Source: Flavobacteriales bacterium UBA5869 (lineage in GTDB: Bacteria > Bacteroidota > Bacteroidia > Flavobacteriales_D > Crocinitomicaceae). From it: 20,484 bases of DNA. Positions 1-7,714 of this stretch are shown here, piece after piece; the stretch's first letter is position 1; every line of letters starts with the position of its first letter. The notes under the pieces are model-generated. The model made no database searches. It was not told where the DNA came from and saw nothing but the letters and a program-made list of their open reading frames with translations. The translations under genes were made by a program, and so were the position numbers. The stretch covers positions 1 to 20,484 of the forward strand of contig DJFP01000162.1 of the NCBI GenBank assembly GCA_002432565.1, written 5' to 3'.

Positions 1-770
1 CTTTTGATGTAGTCATTTTGATCGGCTGTATCAACGTCGTCACTGCGCAATTCATCTTCAAACGGTTCCAGGACCATGTCGTCCATCTCTTCTCCCTCAT
101 TCTTTACCTGGAAGGTTTCGGGGGTTACATAGGACTCTGCCCACTGCTCAAAGTCCGGTTTTTTCTCCAGTTTGGTCAGTGATCCTTTTTCTTCAGGCAG
201 CAGTTTATCATAGGTCCGTGCTCCGGTATCCAGGTCGTCCAGCGCCTTTTGCTGTGTTACCGATTTAACGATCGTGGGATTATTGCGTACAAGGGAAACT
301 ACCGTACCGTTTTTCCATAATCCCGGCACAGTACTGACTTTCACCATTTTCCGGATCTTTTTGTAATCCGGGGTGTCTGTGGTGTTCAACACCAGGGAGA
401 TATCTCCGAGGGTTGCTCCCGGCGGCGCTGAGATCACGATCTTTTTCCCTTTCGGGACTTTGTATCCGATCAATGCTCCTGTTTTTTTATTGCGCCGCAA
501 TCCGCCGTGTCCGCTTACGGTTCCCTTTACCTCTTTTTTGGTACGTGCCAGCTGTATCACGGCTTTCTGTTGAACGGGCTGTTCTGCCATGGCTTGTATC
601 AATAAATTGTTCTTTGCCTGCGGGCTGTTATCTGCAGCTTCCTGCATCTTGCGCTGAATGAATGCTTCCGGGCGGTTGTCCGTTAAACTCAGTTCGGGGT
701 TGTTTTGTTTTCCGGTATCCCGGGTGAATGCTGCTTTTTGCTGTTGGGTCTTGTTTTCGTGCGTATGCAT
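1..770 (-). CDS. polymorphic toxin-like protein with putative Stv-type domain, 3' end missing
   Basis: This partial gene is read from ATG at 770 leftward; 256 codons are present with no stop before the window edge. Residues 28-74 hold the leader LTDNRPEAFIQRK, then QEAADNSPQ and a VIQL end. I know this repeated NSPQ/VQ style from Bacteroidota toxins and from proteins linked to extracellular contractile injection systems (family knowledge). Residues 86-130 read GTVSGHGG, then VPKGKKIVI, then PPGATLGD. This resembles the putative adhesin Stv domain of polymorphic toxins, a tentative call. Residues 225-250 are very acidic. There is no signal peptide. The start is supported by a good promoter at 813-843. 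The divergent SUKH gene at 949 may supply immunity (inference). The C-terminal part, which would show any toxin domain, lies outside the window. Confidence 0.7.
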   Translation of the reverse strand, partial: MHTHENKTQQQKAAFTRDTGKQNNPELSLTDNRPEAFIQRKMQEAADNSPQAKNNLLIQAMAEQPVQQKAVIQLARTKKEVKGTVSGHGGLRRNKKTGALIGYKVPKGKKIVISAPPGATLGDISLVLNTTDTPDYKKIRKMVKVSTVPGLWKNGTVVSLVRNNPTIVKSVTQQKALDDLDTGARTYDKLLPEEKGSLTKLEKKPDFEQWAESYVTPETFQVKNEGEEMDDMVLEPFEDELRSDDVDTADQNDYIK

Positions 771-812
771 AAGGGTGTGAATAGTTTTTCGAATATAGTA
801 AATTCGGTCAAA

Positions 813-843
813 CAAATATATTTCCTTTCTGAGCACCTGTCAA
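813..843 (-). promoter_or_regulatory. Bacteroidota-type promoter of the toxin-like gene
   Basis: Read on the minus strand, TTG (843-841) is followed by 20 nt and then TATATTTG (820-813). The second element matches the Bacteroidota -7 consensus TAnnTTTG exactly. It would start transcription near 807, about 37 nt before the ATG at 770. The copper operon promoter at 15475-15505 has the same 20-nt spacing. Confidence 0.65.
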
Positions 844-904
844 TTAAACCTCCCCTAATATCAATTCACCCAGTTTTGAGGGTTTTCGGGCTTTTTGAAT
901 GATG

Positions 905-912
905 TACTTTTG
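905..912 (+). promoter_or_regulatory. possible -7 element for the SUKH gene
   Basis: TACTTTTG matches TAnnTTTG and lies 37 nt before the ATG at 949. The nearest upstream TTG (876-878) is 26 nt away, longer than usual, so only half of the promoter is convincing. Confidence 0.4.
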
Positions 913-948
913 TTCCGCATTCAACCCATCAATACGGATTAAAATACT

Positions 949-1413
949 ATGAAACAATTCATTCGAAACAACTGGAGGACAAATGATGCCCGGAGGCCCG
1001 ATCTTTTCATATCGGAAAACCCGGCTATTTCAGCCGAAGAACTACATGAATTTGAAACTACTACCGGCCTGGTACTTCCCCAGGATTACAAAGCCCACAT
1101 GCTTACATACAATGGCGGTGCGGTGGTGAGCATCTACCTGTTCTTCGGTCTTCCGGATGACGGGATCAACCTGCTGGGCTTCTACCCGATCAAGCACGGA
1201 GACACGCTCCTGGTTGAACGCAGGGATTACCTGCCTGAAAAGCACCTTGCGATCGGCAGAACGGGGACCGGCTACCTGGCCATGTCACTGGACGAAAATT
1301 CATATGGAAACATCTATGTGCATTATTCGGAGGTAGAACTGGAATTCCTGGCGGCTTCTTTCACGGATTTCATAGATGGTTTGACCGATTACACGGCTGT
1401 TTTTGAGGGGTAA
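949..1413 (+). CDS. SMI1/KNR4 family (SUKH) protein, probable toxin immunity protein
   Basis: The protein has 154 residues, the usual size for a single SUKH domain, and no signal peptide. The family signature is seen at residues 28-57: ISAEELHEFE, then LVLPQDYKAHML and YNGG. It is followed by a LLGFYPI strand and a C-terminal SFTDFIDGL helix, both typical of SMI1/KNR4 proteins. In bacteria this superfamily mostly supplies cytosolic immunity proteins that bind and block toxin domains (family knowledge). It is divergent to the toxin-like gene at 1-770 across a 178-bp intergenic region. Pairing of the two is an inference: immunity genes usually sit downstream of their toxin on the same strand. 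It could instead be an orphan immunity gene. It converges with the phosphatase gene at 1508. Confidence 0.85.
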   Translation: MKQFIRNNWRTNDARRPDLFISENPAISAEELHEFETTTGLVLPQDYKAHMLTYNGGAVVSIYLFFGLPDDGINLLGFYPIKHGDTLLVERRDYLPEKHLAIGRTGTGYLAMSLDENSYGNIYVHYSEVELEFLAASFTDFIDGLTDYTAVFEG

Positions 1414-1455
1414 ATCTGGTTTATCCTCCACCTTGCATCAGTTCTGTCGAATTCC

Positions 1456-1482
1456 TCCCCCTTTTATCCCTCCAAAGGGGGA
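1456..1482. terminator. inverted repeat between convergent genes, possible bidirectional terminator
   Basis: TCCCCCTTT (1456-1464) and AAAGGGGGA (1474-1482) form a perfect 9-bp stem with a 9-nt loop. It lies in the 94-bp gap between the ends of the SUKH gene and the phosphatase gene. Neither side has a long T run, so termination is plausible but not certain. It could also be a dispersed short palindrome of the genome. Confidence 0.5.
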
Positions 1483-1507
1483 AACTTTAATTTCTCCGAA
1501 GAGGAAA

Positions 1508-2722
1508 TCACGGTACTCTGAATCCAACGATCAAAATATCGTCTGTCTGCTCTTCATCGGATTGGATTTTCCATTCTTCAATGGTCTGATTGAACACGTC
1601 GCGCTGTTCTTTCATAGTGAGGTCCTGCATGGAGAGGATCAATTCCTTGAAATTCCGGTAAGTGAATTTCTTTCCTTCTTCCCCGCCAAACTGGTCTGCG
1701 TACCCATCGCTAAACAGGTAGTAGCTGTCTCCGGATTCAATATTGATCTGGTAGCTTGTGAACTGCTTATCGGTGTTTTTGGAAAAGAGGTGAATGGGAA
1801 TTTTGTCGGTTGCCAGCTTGGTGAGTACGCCGTTTTTCACCTGGTAGATCGGGTTGTAAGCCCCGGCATATTCCATGATCCTGTTTGATTTGTCGATCAC
1901 GCACAACGCAATGTCCATTCCGTCTTTTATTTCGTAGCTGCGGTCAATGATTTTCTGATTCGCGTTTTGGAACTCATTGTTCAGCTGGTTCAGTATATCG
2001 GCCGGATTTGTCTGCCCGTAGTCCGTGATGCATTTACTCAGCAGGTTGTTCCCGATAATACTGATAAATGCTCCCGGAACCCCATGACCGGTGCAGTCAC
2101 AGGCTGCTATGAAAATTTTATCCCGGTGTTCTTTTATCCAGTAAAAATCTCCGCTCACAATGTGCTTGGGCTTAAGCAGTACGAATGAATCCGTAAGAAT
2201 GGCATCTAACTGAGCTTTTGTAGGAAATATGGCTTTCTGAATGAGCTTTGCATAGCGGATACTCTCCAGCATTTCCCTATTCTGCTGTTCAATCAACTGC
2301 TGTTGCTGCAAAATGGGCGAAATATCCAAAAAGGATGAGACCAGGAACCTTTCGCCATTGATTTCCAGGTTTTCAATGGAACTGATGGCATAAATAATTC
2401 TTCCGTCCTTTCCGCGGCATTTGATCGTTTCGTTTTTTATCCGTCCTTTTTCCCGGATAATGCCTGAAACCCGTTCATGTTCCTCCGGATCAAGGATTCC
2501 AAGTTCGCGGGCATTTCGTCCGACCACCTCATTTTCCTCAAAACCGTAAATTTCTACAAACCGTTTGTTTACGCGGAGATATCTTCTTTCAAGTGTAGTA
2601 ATGGACATACAGGCAGGGCTTGAATCAAACACTTCCAAAAAAGTCTTCAGGTTTCCCTGAGCAACTTTTTCAGCCATTTCCAAATCATCGAATGAGATCG
2701 TATCTGAAAATATGTTCTTCAT
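1508..2722 (-). CDS. PAS domain plus SpoIIE/PP2C-type serine phosphatase
   Basis: From ATG at 2722 the protein has 404 residues. An upstream in-frame ATG at 2869 would add 49 residues that look like translated intergenic sequence, so I chose the later start. Residues 22-135 form a PAS sensor domain (SITTLERRYLRVNKRF, then GRNARELG and a C-terminal FLDISP). Residues 136-155 form a Gln-rich helical linker. Residues 185-404 form a SpoIIE-type PP2C domain: SGDFYW (D192), ACDCTGHGVPGA (D209, G212), DGMDIALCVID, LFSDGYADQ (D339) and TDDILIVG (D394, D395) supply the metal-binding acidic residues. Such proteins dephosphorylate anti-anti-sigma or other regulatory proteins in response to a signal sensed by PAS (family knowledge). 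No transmembrane segment is seen, so it is cytosolic. No kinase or STAS partner lies nearby, so its target is unknown. Confidence 0.9.
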   Translation of the reverse strand: MKNIFSDTISFDDLEMAEKVAQGNLKTFLEVFDSSPACMSITTLERRYLRVNKRFVEIYGFEENEVVGRNARELGILDPEEHERVSGIIREKGRIKNETIKCRGKDGRIIYAISSIENLEINGERFLVSSFLDISPILQQQQLIEQQNREMLESIRYAKLIQKAIFPTKAQLDAILTDSFVLLKPKHIVSGDFYWIKEHRDKIFIAACDCTGHGVPGAFISIIGNNLLSKCITDYGQTNPADILNQLNNEFQNANQKIIDRSYEIKDGMDIALCVIDKSNRIMEYAGAYNPIYQVKNGVLTKLATDKIPIHLFSKNTDKQFTSYQINIESGDSYYLFSDGYADQFGGEEGKKFTYRNFKELILSMQDLTMKEQRDVFNQTIEEWKIQSDEEQTDDILIVGFRVP

Positions 2723-2891
2723 GGCGTGAATAGTTTTAGTTACCAATATAAACAATAAATAGTGATAAACAGCGATTTGTTTCACTTTCTTAAGGTTTAA
2801 AACTAACACATTTGTTTTACCCGGAGCAACCAATCTTCCTTTTTTGCTATTCCCGGAAAAGTCCGGCACAGGAAACTTACAGGATTGAAAG

Positions 2892-3794
2892 TTAATTAAA
2901 CAACCGCCGGAACTCTACGGGTGAAAGGTTGGTTTTGGCCTTGAATAACTTACTGAAAGACTGCGGATGCTCAAAGCCCAATTCATATGCGATTTCACTC
3001 ACTGTAAGCTCGGTAGCAGCCAGTTTCTCTTTTGCTTTTTCAATGATCTTTTCGTGGATGTGCTGTAATGCGGATAATCCGGTCTGCTGTTTGAGCAAAT
3101 CGGAAAAATATTTATCCGATAAATTCAACTGTGCCGCAAAATAGTTGACAGCGGGCAACGCTCTTTCCCTTTGTTCGTCTCCGAAATACCGGTTCAGCAA
3201 GTGCTCGAATTTACCCAGCAGTGTATCGTTAACAGCCTTTCTTACTATGAATTGCCGGTTGTAGTAGCGATTACTGTAGGTCAGCACTAATTCCAGGTTG
3301 GCAATTACCACGTCCTGGCTGAATTTATCGATGGGCAGATGGTATTCTTTGTGAAGTTGCTGCAGGATCTGTTCCATTGTTTTCTCTTCGTCCTCGGAAA
3401 GAATGAGGGCTTCATTGGCCGCATATTCAAAGAAACCATACTCTTTGATCTTTTTATCCAGCTCATACCCCCGCAAAAAATCGGGATGCAGCTGAATGAC
3501 CCAGCCGGAAACCGGGAACAATGCCCCGGGATCAACAATGCTTATTTGTTTCGGGGCAAAATAAGACATCACTCCTTCATCAAAATCATAGATAGTCTGC
3601 CCGTATTGCAATTTGTTCGGACATTTTTTTTTGAATACGATCTGGTAATAATCAAAGATCAGTTTGGTTTTATCCGGAACCTCGGTGTGCGGCATTTCTT
3701 CAAAGCGAGTAATGCTGAATAAAGGATGTTTTGGTTTCTTCAGCCCAAGTAATTGATGGCTTTGGGAAATCGATTTTACATGAATTGTTTCCAT
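2892..3794 (-). CDS. AraC-family transcriptional regulator
   Basis: The protein has 300 residues. Residues 1-190 resemble the sensing domain of AraC regulators found beside dehydrogenases (FDEGVMSYFAPKQ, a cupin-like strand pattern). Residues 200-300 hold the two helix-turn-helix motifs: VNYFAAQLNLSDKYFSDLL, and then TVSEIAYELGF followed by FSKLFKAKTNLSPVEFR, the classic second HTH. The ATG at 3794 lies 19 bp inside the dehydrogenase gene at 3776-4582, so the two are probably translationally coupled and form one transcript. It likely controls these dehydrogenase genes; the direct repeats at 5559-5593 are a candidate binding site (inference). The effector molecule cannot be told from sequence. 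Confidence 0.92.
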   Translation of the reverse strand: METIHVKSISQSHQLLGLKKPKHPLFSITRFEEMPHTEVPDKTKLIFDYYQIVFKKKCPNKLQYGQTIYDFDEGVMSYFAPKQISIVDPGALFPVSGWVIQLHPDFLRGYELDKKIKEYGFFEYAANEALILSEDEEKTMEQILQQLHKEYHLPIDKFSQDVVIANLELVLTYSNRYYNRQFIVRKAVNDTLLGKFEHLLNRYFGDEQRERALPAVNYFAAQLNLSDKYFSDLLKQQTGLSALQHIHEKIIEKAKEKLAATELTVSEIAYELGFEHPQSFSKLFKAKTNLSPVEFRRLFN

Positions 3795-4582
3795 CCTATT
3801 TGTTTTCTTTTCTGTTTTGCAAAACTCCTTGCAACAAAACCCGGTGAAAGATGAGCTGCCAAGATAGCAAATACCCTGTTCCGCGAACCCGATACGTGAA
3901 AAGTTTTGTTTCTTTTATAAGCTGTCACAAGTTCTTTGGCAACCTGCTCCGGCGTTTGTGTGTTACTTCCCTGAACCAGTACTTTTCCCCAGTCGTTGTT
4001 GTTTGCTTTCGTATTCATAAAATTGGAAGTTGTAAGCCCGGGACTGAACAATAGTACATTCACACCATAAGGTCTGCATTCTTCGGTCAGTGAATAGGTA
4101 AATGCTTTTACAAAATGCTTGGACCCGGCATAAACAGCCATGTACGGGCTTGGGAAAAATGCGATCATGGAGGCTACATTGACGATAAAGCCTTTTTTGT
4201 TCCGGATCATTTCCGGCAGGAACAAATGAGTCAACGCAACCAGGCTCGAATTGTTGAGCCGGATTATTTCCAATTCTGCCTCCAGGTCATTTTTAAAAAA
4301 CTCTCCGCTGGAACCTTTTCCGGCATTATTGATCAGTACATCCACAGAAATAGTTCTCTGCAGGCATTCCTCAAAAAGAGCCCCGGGCGCTTCCGGTTTG
4401 GTCAGATCTGCCACTATATATTGAACCTGGATCCGATACTTTGACCTTAATTCCTCACAAAGTGCCGCTAATCTTTCTTCGTTACGTGCTACAAGCACCA
4501 GGTTGTGTTTAAGGGAAGCAAATTCACGGGCAATTGCTTTTCCGATCCCGTCCGATGCCCCGGTAATTAATGTTGCATTCAT
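3776..4582 (-). CDS. short-chain dehydrogenase/reductase (SDR)
   Basis: The protein has 268 residues, normal for a classical SDR. TGASDGIG (7-14) is the Rossmann nucleotide-binding loop. NNAG (85-88), N110, S138 and the Y151/K155 pair in YAGSK supply the structural motif and catalytic tetrad. R33 after the second strand suggests NADP preference (family rule, inference). The tail, residues 230-268, is basic and partly hydrophobic (RVFAILAAHLSPGFVARSF), as in the subset of SDRs that attach to membranes. The substrate is unknown. It is cotranscribed with the AraC gene, which starts inside its 3' end. The second SDR gene ends 134 bp upstream. Confidence 0.92.
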   Translation of the reverse strand: MNATLITGASDGIGKAIAREFASLKHNLVLVARNEERLAALCEELRSKYRIQVQYIVADLTKPEAPGALFEECLQRTISVDVLINNAGKGSSGEFFKNDLEAELEIIRLNNSSLVALTHLFLPEMIRNKKGFIVNVASMIAFFPSPYMAVYAGSKHFVKAFTYSLTEECRPYGVNVLLFSPGLTTSNFMNTKANNNDWGKVLVQGSNTQTPEQVAKELVTAYKRNKTFHVSGSRNRVFAILAAHLSPGFVARSFAKQKRKQIGWKQFM

Positions 4583-4716
4583 GTGTCTTATTTAAAAGTA
4601 ATGATGCAAAGAACCGGAATAAGGGAAAGTTAGAAGTAGTCAAAAGTCGGAATATAGGATGCATTTTACAGAATTAACATGAAGCATCAATCCTCATTCC
4701 CGCTTTTATTTCTTTC

Positions 4717-5496
4717 CTAAACTTCCTGCATTAACGGTTTAATTTGTAAGCTCACTATATCGCAGCGATTTTGTTGGGAAAGGCAAAAAAGAATGGCTTC
4801 GGCAATATCGGTTGCTTTCAGCATCTTTTCATCTTCTACCTTTTCGCAAAGTTCTTCCGCTGAACCTTCCTGCATTTCGGTAAGTACAGCTCCCGGCTCA
4901 ATCAGGGTTACTTTGATATTATGCGGATTCAGTTCTTTTCGCAGGGCTACCGAAAATCCGCGAATTGCTGATTTGGCAGCTACATACACAGAACTTCCAC
5001 CCTCTCTTGATTCAGCACTCATGGACCCGATATTGACAATATGTCCGCGGCCCTTTTCCTTCATTCGTTTGGCAGCTTCATTTACACACATCAGGTAACC
5101 ATCTACATTGGTACTCAACAGGTAATTGCGGTCTTCATGGCTGCCCTCCAGAACACTTCCGTAACCAATTGCCGCATTATTGATCAGTACATCTATTGCA
5201 CCGTATTCTTCGTCAAATCTTCTAAATACTGCCTCCACATCGTCCTTATCAGATGCATCAGCTATCATCCCAATCACTTTGTTATTCCCTGCTTTCTCCC
5301 GTTCTCCCCAAGCTTCATCCAACCTTTCCAGGGCTTCATCTAATTCTTGCCGGTGCCTTCCGAAAATCATTAAACGTGCTCCTACCGAAGCCAAAAGTAT
5401 TGCTGTGGCTCTTCCAATTCCAGTTGTCCCACCGGTAACCAGGATCCTTTTGCCTGTTAATGTTACCAGTGGGTAATTTGCATTTTTTTCTATCAT
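4717..5496 (-). CDS. short-chain dehydrogenase/reductase (SDR)
   Basis: The protein has 259 residues. TGGTTGIG (21-28) binds the dinucleotide. NNAA (106-109) replaces the usual NNAG. N130, S158 and Y171/K175 (YVAAK) complete the catalytic set, so the enzyme should be active. R47 in FGRHRQ suggests NADP(H) use (inference). The C-terminal LKATDIAEAILFCLSQ followed by CDIVSLQIKP is typical of SDRs of the clavaldehyde dehydrogenase/serine dehydrogenase-like group (SDR with YdfG-like tail). The substrate is unknown. It is the first gene of the leftward group, and direct repeats lie 63-97 bp upstream of its ATG. Confidence 0.92.
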   Translation of the reverse strand: MIEKNANYPLVTLTGKRILVTGGTTGIGRATAILLASVGARLMIFGRHRQELDEALERLDEAWGEREKAGNNKVIGMIADASDKDDVEAVFRRFDEEYGAIDVLINNAAIGYGSVLEGSHEDRNYLLSTNVDGYLMCVNEAAKRMKEKGRGHIVNIGSMSAESREGGSSVYVAAKSAIRGFSVALRKELNPHNIKVTLIEPGAVLTEMQEGSAEELCEKVEDEKMLKATDIAEAILFCLSQQNRCDIVSLQIKPLMQEV

Positions 5497-5558
5497 ACTG
5501 CCTGCTTTTATTACTTATATTACTTACTAAGAAGTTAAGTATGAATCAGGGATATGAT

Positions 5559-5593
5559 CTTGTAAGATTCTTATGGGTATTTGTAAGATTTTT
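5559..5593. promoter_or_regulatory. direct-repeat operator candidate upstream of the SDR genes
   Basis: TTGTAAGATT occurs at 5560-5569 and again at 5581-5590, so the start-to-start distance is 21 bp, two helical turns. Both copies continue as TTA or TTTA. Tandem half-sites with 21-bp period are the usual layout of AraC-family operators, and the copper operators in this window have the same period. The nearest gene downstream is the SDR at 5496 (minus strand), in the transcription unit of the AraC gene at 2892-3794. Confidence 0.5.
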
Positions 5594-5678
5594 AGATTAG
5601 TATGAAAACAATCCGTTGCAGCGGGTTTATTCTCATACTCTCATTTACAGGCGAAGTTCGTAGATTGAAGCAGCGTTC

Positions 5679-5831
5679 TCATTCCCGATTAATTACTTCC
5701 AATGCCTTGGTTAGTGCATCTTCCGACTTCACTTCGATATCCGGGGCCACTCCTGCTTTGTCAAGCCGCACACCGTCATGTGTATAGAAATCTCCGATGG
5801 GCAGCATTAACAGGTATTTTCCCGACACTGA
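5679..5831 (-). pseudogene. 3' remnant of an S41 family (C-terminal processing) peptidase gene
   Basis: The minus strand encodes SGKYLLMLPIGDFYTHDG, then VRLDKAGVAPDIEV and a final SEDALTKALEVI before a TGA at 5679-5681. The GxxxxPDIEV motif followed by a LxKALE helix is the usual C-terminal end of S41 peptidases. The reading frame stays open past 5831 for a short way but the sequence stops resembling the family there. About 50 residues remain, so the catalytic domain is gone. The break abuts another truncated gene at about 5838. Confidence 0.6.
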
Positions 5832-5837
5832 GTGTGT

Positions 5838-6142
5838 TAAATACCGGTGGAGAGATTTTGCGGAACCAATGGAAAAAGAATCCTGACAACAAAGGAAAAA
5901 TGTATACCGGAGGATTTTTTAAGTATTCCAGGCACATCAATTACTTTGGTGATCTGCTTTGGGTAACTGCATATGCGGATATTACCCGGAATTGGTATGC
6001 AGTAAGTATTCCGGTTTTACTCTTTTGTTTCTTTGCTTTTTACAATGCGCCCAAACTGGACAAACATCTCAGGGATAAATACGGAAAAGATTATGACGAC
6101 TATGCAAGCAAGACCAAAATGCTGATACCATTTATATATTGA
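5838..6142 (+). pseudogene. 3' remnant of a DUF1295/isoprenylcysteine methyltransferase-like membrane protein
   Basis: The plus strand encodes GEILRNQWKKNP, TGGFFKYSRHINYFGDLLW, a hydrophobic segment (YAVSIPVLLFCFFAFYN) and LRDKYGKDYDDYASKTKMLIPFIY before TGA at 6140-6142. The sRHxNYFGD/E motif and the Y..YA.KT..liPfiY ending are standard for this family of membrane methyltransferases and steroid-reductase-like proteins. Only about 100 C-terminal residues are left of an expected 200-260, and no family-like start lies upstream. An in-frame ATG at 5702 reads only through the antisense of the S41 fragment. Confidence 0.65.
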
Positions 6143-6223
6143 CAATATTTTGGGACCGCTGGCAGCAACTTTACACAAGCATAAAATACTGATAATTAAG
6201 TCGTAAAACTTTGTATCAAAGGA

Positions 6224-6457
6224 ATGACGTTTGAAGGAAAGAATGAGAAAGGAAAAGCAAGCGAAAAGTTTGAACAAGCATGGAACTTATCACGAAACGA
6301 TTTTGAAAAATTTACTGATGAATATACCAACATGACAAAAAAAGCATTGAAAGTGGACTTGAACGAATTGGCCAAACCTAAAGGGAATAAGGAATCGCCA
6401 ATACTTCAATTTGACTTTGTACCTGCTTGCATGCCATTATGCCCTTGCACACTTTGA
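6224..6457 (+). CDS. short unrecognised reading frame, possibly a gene fragment
   Basis: The frame gives 77 residues rich in charged and helical stretches (ASEKFEQAWNLSRNDFEKF, then MTKKALKVDLNELAK). The last part (PACMPLCPCTL) looks frameshifted; the +1 frame there reads ACHYALAHFDK. I do not recognise a family. It is probably a decayed fragment in the low-G+C zone. The remaining bases from 6143 to 6627 hold no other convincing gene. Confidence 0.25.
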   Translation: MTFEGKNEKGKASEKFEQAWNLSRNDFEKFTDEYTNMTKKALKVDLNELAKPKGNKESPILQFDFVPACMPLCPCTL

Positions 6458-6627
6458 TAAAGAAAAAAACAAATAGGGACAGTGCGTAATACGGATTTAC
6501 GACAAGTTTTTAAAAGAAAGTTCTATCTTTCGGACATGTTTGGTTAAAACGAATATATGTGAAAAATAAAATGACAGGGAAATCGAACTCAAGGAAATAA
6601 ATACAACCTGTAACAGCAAACTAAAGT

Positions 6628-7509
6628 ATGAAATACGCATTAAACATAGCTATCATTTTGATACTTGCACCGGCTGCGATAGCTCAAAAAACTATTTTAT
6701 GGAAGGTAACAGATACGATAAATAGCAAAACATCTTTTATCGTAGGAACGTTTCATCAATTTGGAAATTCTTTTGTCGATTCAATTCCGGAAATTAAAGA
6801 AGCGCTTTTGAATTCAGAATTGGCTGTTTTTGAATCTGTTGATCATATAGAGCATACCAGGCAAATGATTAATAAAAGGGAACCGTCTCCCGAAATTGAA
6901 AAAAGATTAAAGAAGAAGGACTTGGAGAAACTTAAAGCAATTGCTGAAAATTGGAATGTTGATATCTATAAACTAAAACCAGTGGAAATTAGGTGGAAAC
7001 TGCAACAGGAATTTCAGAAAGTCAGATGTGAAACGACTAAACCAACGGACGAATTTGATCATTTTGACACCTACTTGCAAACTATTGCAGAAAAGAACAA
7101 CATTGAAATTTTAGGATTAGAAACGGATAGTGCACAACTAAGTTTAATAGAAAAAGAAAACAAAGAACCTGACTGGAAAAAAGAGAGAAAAAATATCAGT
7201 GCCTGGATTCATCAAATGACCACAGACAAACCGAATAGGAATAATTGCGATTTGGCAGACAGATACAGGAGGTTAGATTTGGCCTATGAGTTTGAAAAAG
7301 AATGCGAAGCGGATATTTTAATTTTTCAACGGAATAATGAATGGATGAACAGTATTCCAAATTTAGTAAGTTCGAAAAATACATTTATAGCAGTTGGATA
7401 CTTTCATTTAAGAAGAAAATGTGGGATTCTTGAACAATTGAAAGAAAAAGGATTTAAGATTGAAGCAGTTAAAATAAAGCCTGTTGTTGATAGCGGGTAT
7501 AAGAAATAG
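6628..7509 (+). CDS. TraB/GumN family protein
   Basis: The protein has 293 residues, the usual family length. A signal peptide is clear (MKYALNIAIILILAPAAIAQ), so it is exported. ILWKVTD and FIVGTFHQFGNSF hold the conserved GxxH (G40-H43). S65ELAVFE with E69, ILGLETDSAQ (161-170), FQRNNEWMNSI (233-243) and IAVGYFHL (254-261) complete the family pattern; conserved His and Glu suggest a metal-dependent, possibly protease-like activity (family knowledge, not proven). Its base composition differs from its surroundings: four 60-base lines I counted gave 27, 30, 38 and 40% G+C, against about 47% for two lines in the copper oxidase gene. It lies between two sets of gene remnants, which suggests transfer into a decaying region. 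Confidence 0.88.
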   Translation: MKYALNIAIILILAPAAIAQKTILWKVTDTINSKTSFIVGTFHQFGNSFVDSIPEIKEALLNSELAVFESVDHIEHTRQMINKREPSPEIEKRLKKKDLEKLKAIAENWNVDIYKLKPVEIRWKLQQEFQKVRCETTKPTDEFDHFDTYLQTIAEKNNIEILGLETDSAQLSLIEKENKEPDWKKERKNISAWIHQMTTDKPNRNNCDLADRYRRLDLAYEFEKECEADILIFQRNNEWMNSIPNLVSSKNTFIAVGYFHLRRKCGILEQLKEKGFKIEAVKIKPVVDSGYKK

Positions 7510-7714
7510 AGCGTTCAGCAATTTATCAGACAAAGTCTGCAAGATGATTCTTACGCTGCCGCCAATTTAGTAGCAAATTCGCAGACAACGAACAACGAGG
7601 AACTCCAAAATACAGTCAATACCTTGGTGCAAAACATTCAAATTAATCCCGACAATCCCCTCAACATTGATCAGGAGTTAAAACCGTTTTTCGATACTTC
7701 CGTGAAGGATAAAT
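7510..7714 (+). pseudogene. unrecognised gene fragment following the TraB/GumN stop codon
   Basis: Directly after the TAG at 7507-7509 the same frame stays open for 67 codons and reads SVQQFIRQSLQDDSYAAAN, then TTNNEELQNTVNTLVQN and INPDNPLNIDQEL. The composition is that of a real helical protein. There is no start codon of its own near the beginning and no family I recognise. Its last codons overlap the 3' end of the small gene on the other strand, so the true fragment probably ends near 7680. I take it for a remnant of a larger gene. Confidence 0.35.

Noticed and set aside
2723..2869. A longer start for the PAS-phosphatase at 2869.
   Set aside because: The 49 added residues show no PAS or signal features and lie in A+T-rich sequence; the ATG at 2722 starts where the protein-like text begins.
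5602..5787. Short plus-strand frame across the S41 remnant.
   Set aside because: It is the antisense of the peptidase fragment, whose minus-strand translation carries clear family motifs.
6163..7521. CAGCAA recurs at 6163, 6614 and 7516 near the borders of low-G+C segments, reminiscent of cassette junctions of an integron.
   Set aside because: A 6-base match three times in 1.4 kb is weak, no full attC-like inverted repeat pair was found, and no integrase is in the window.
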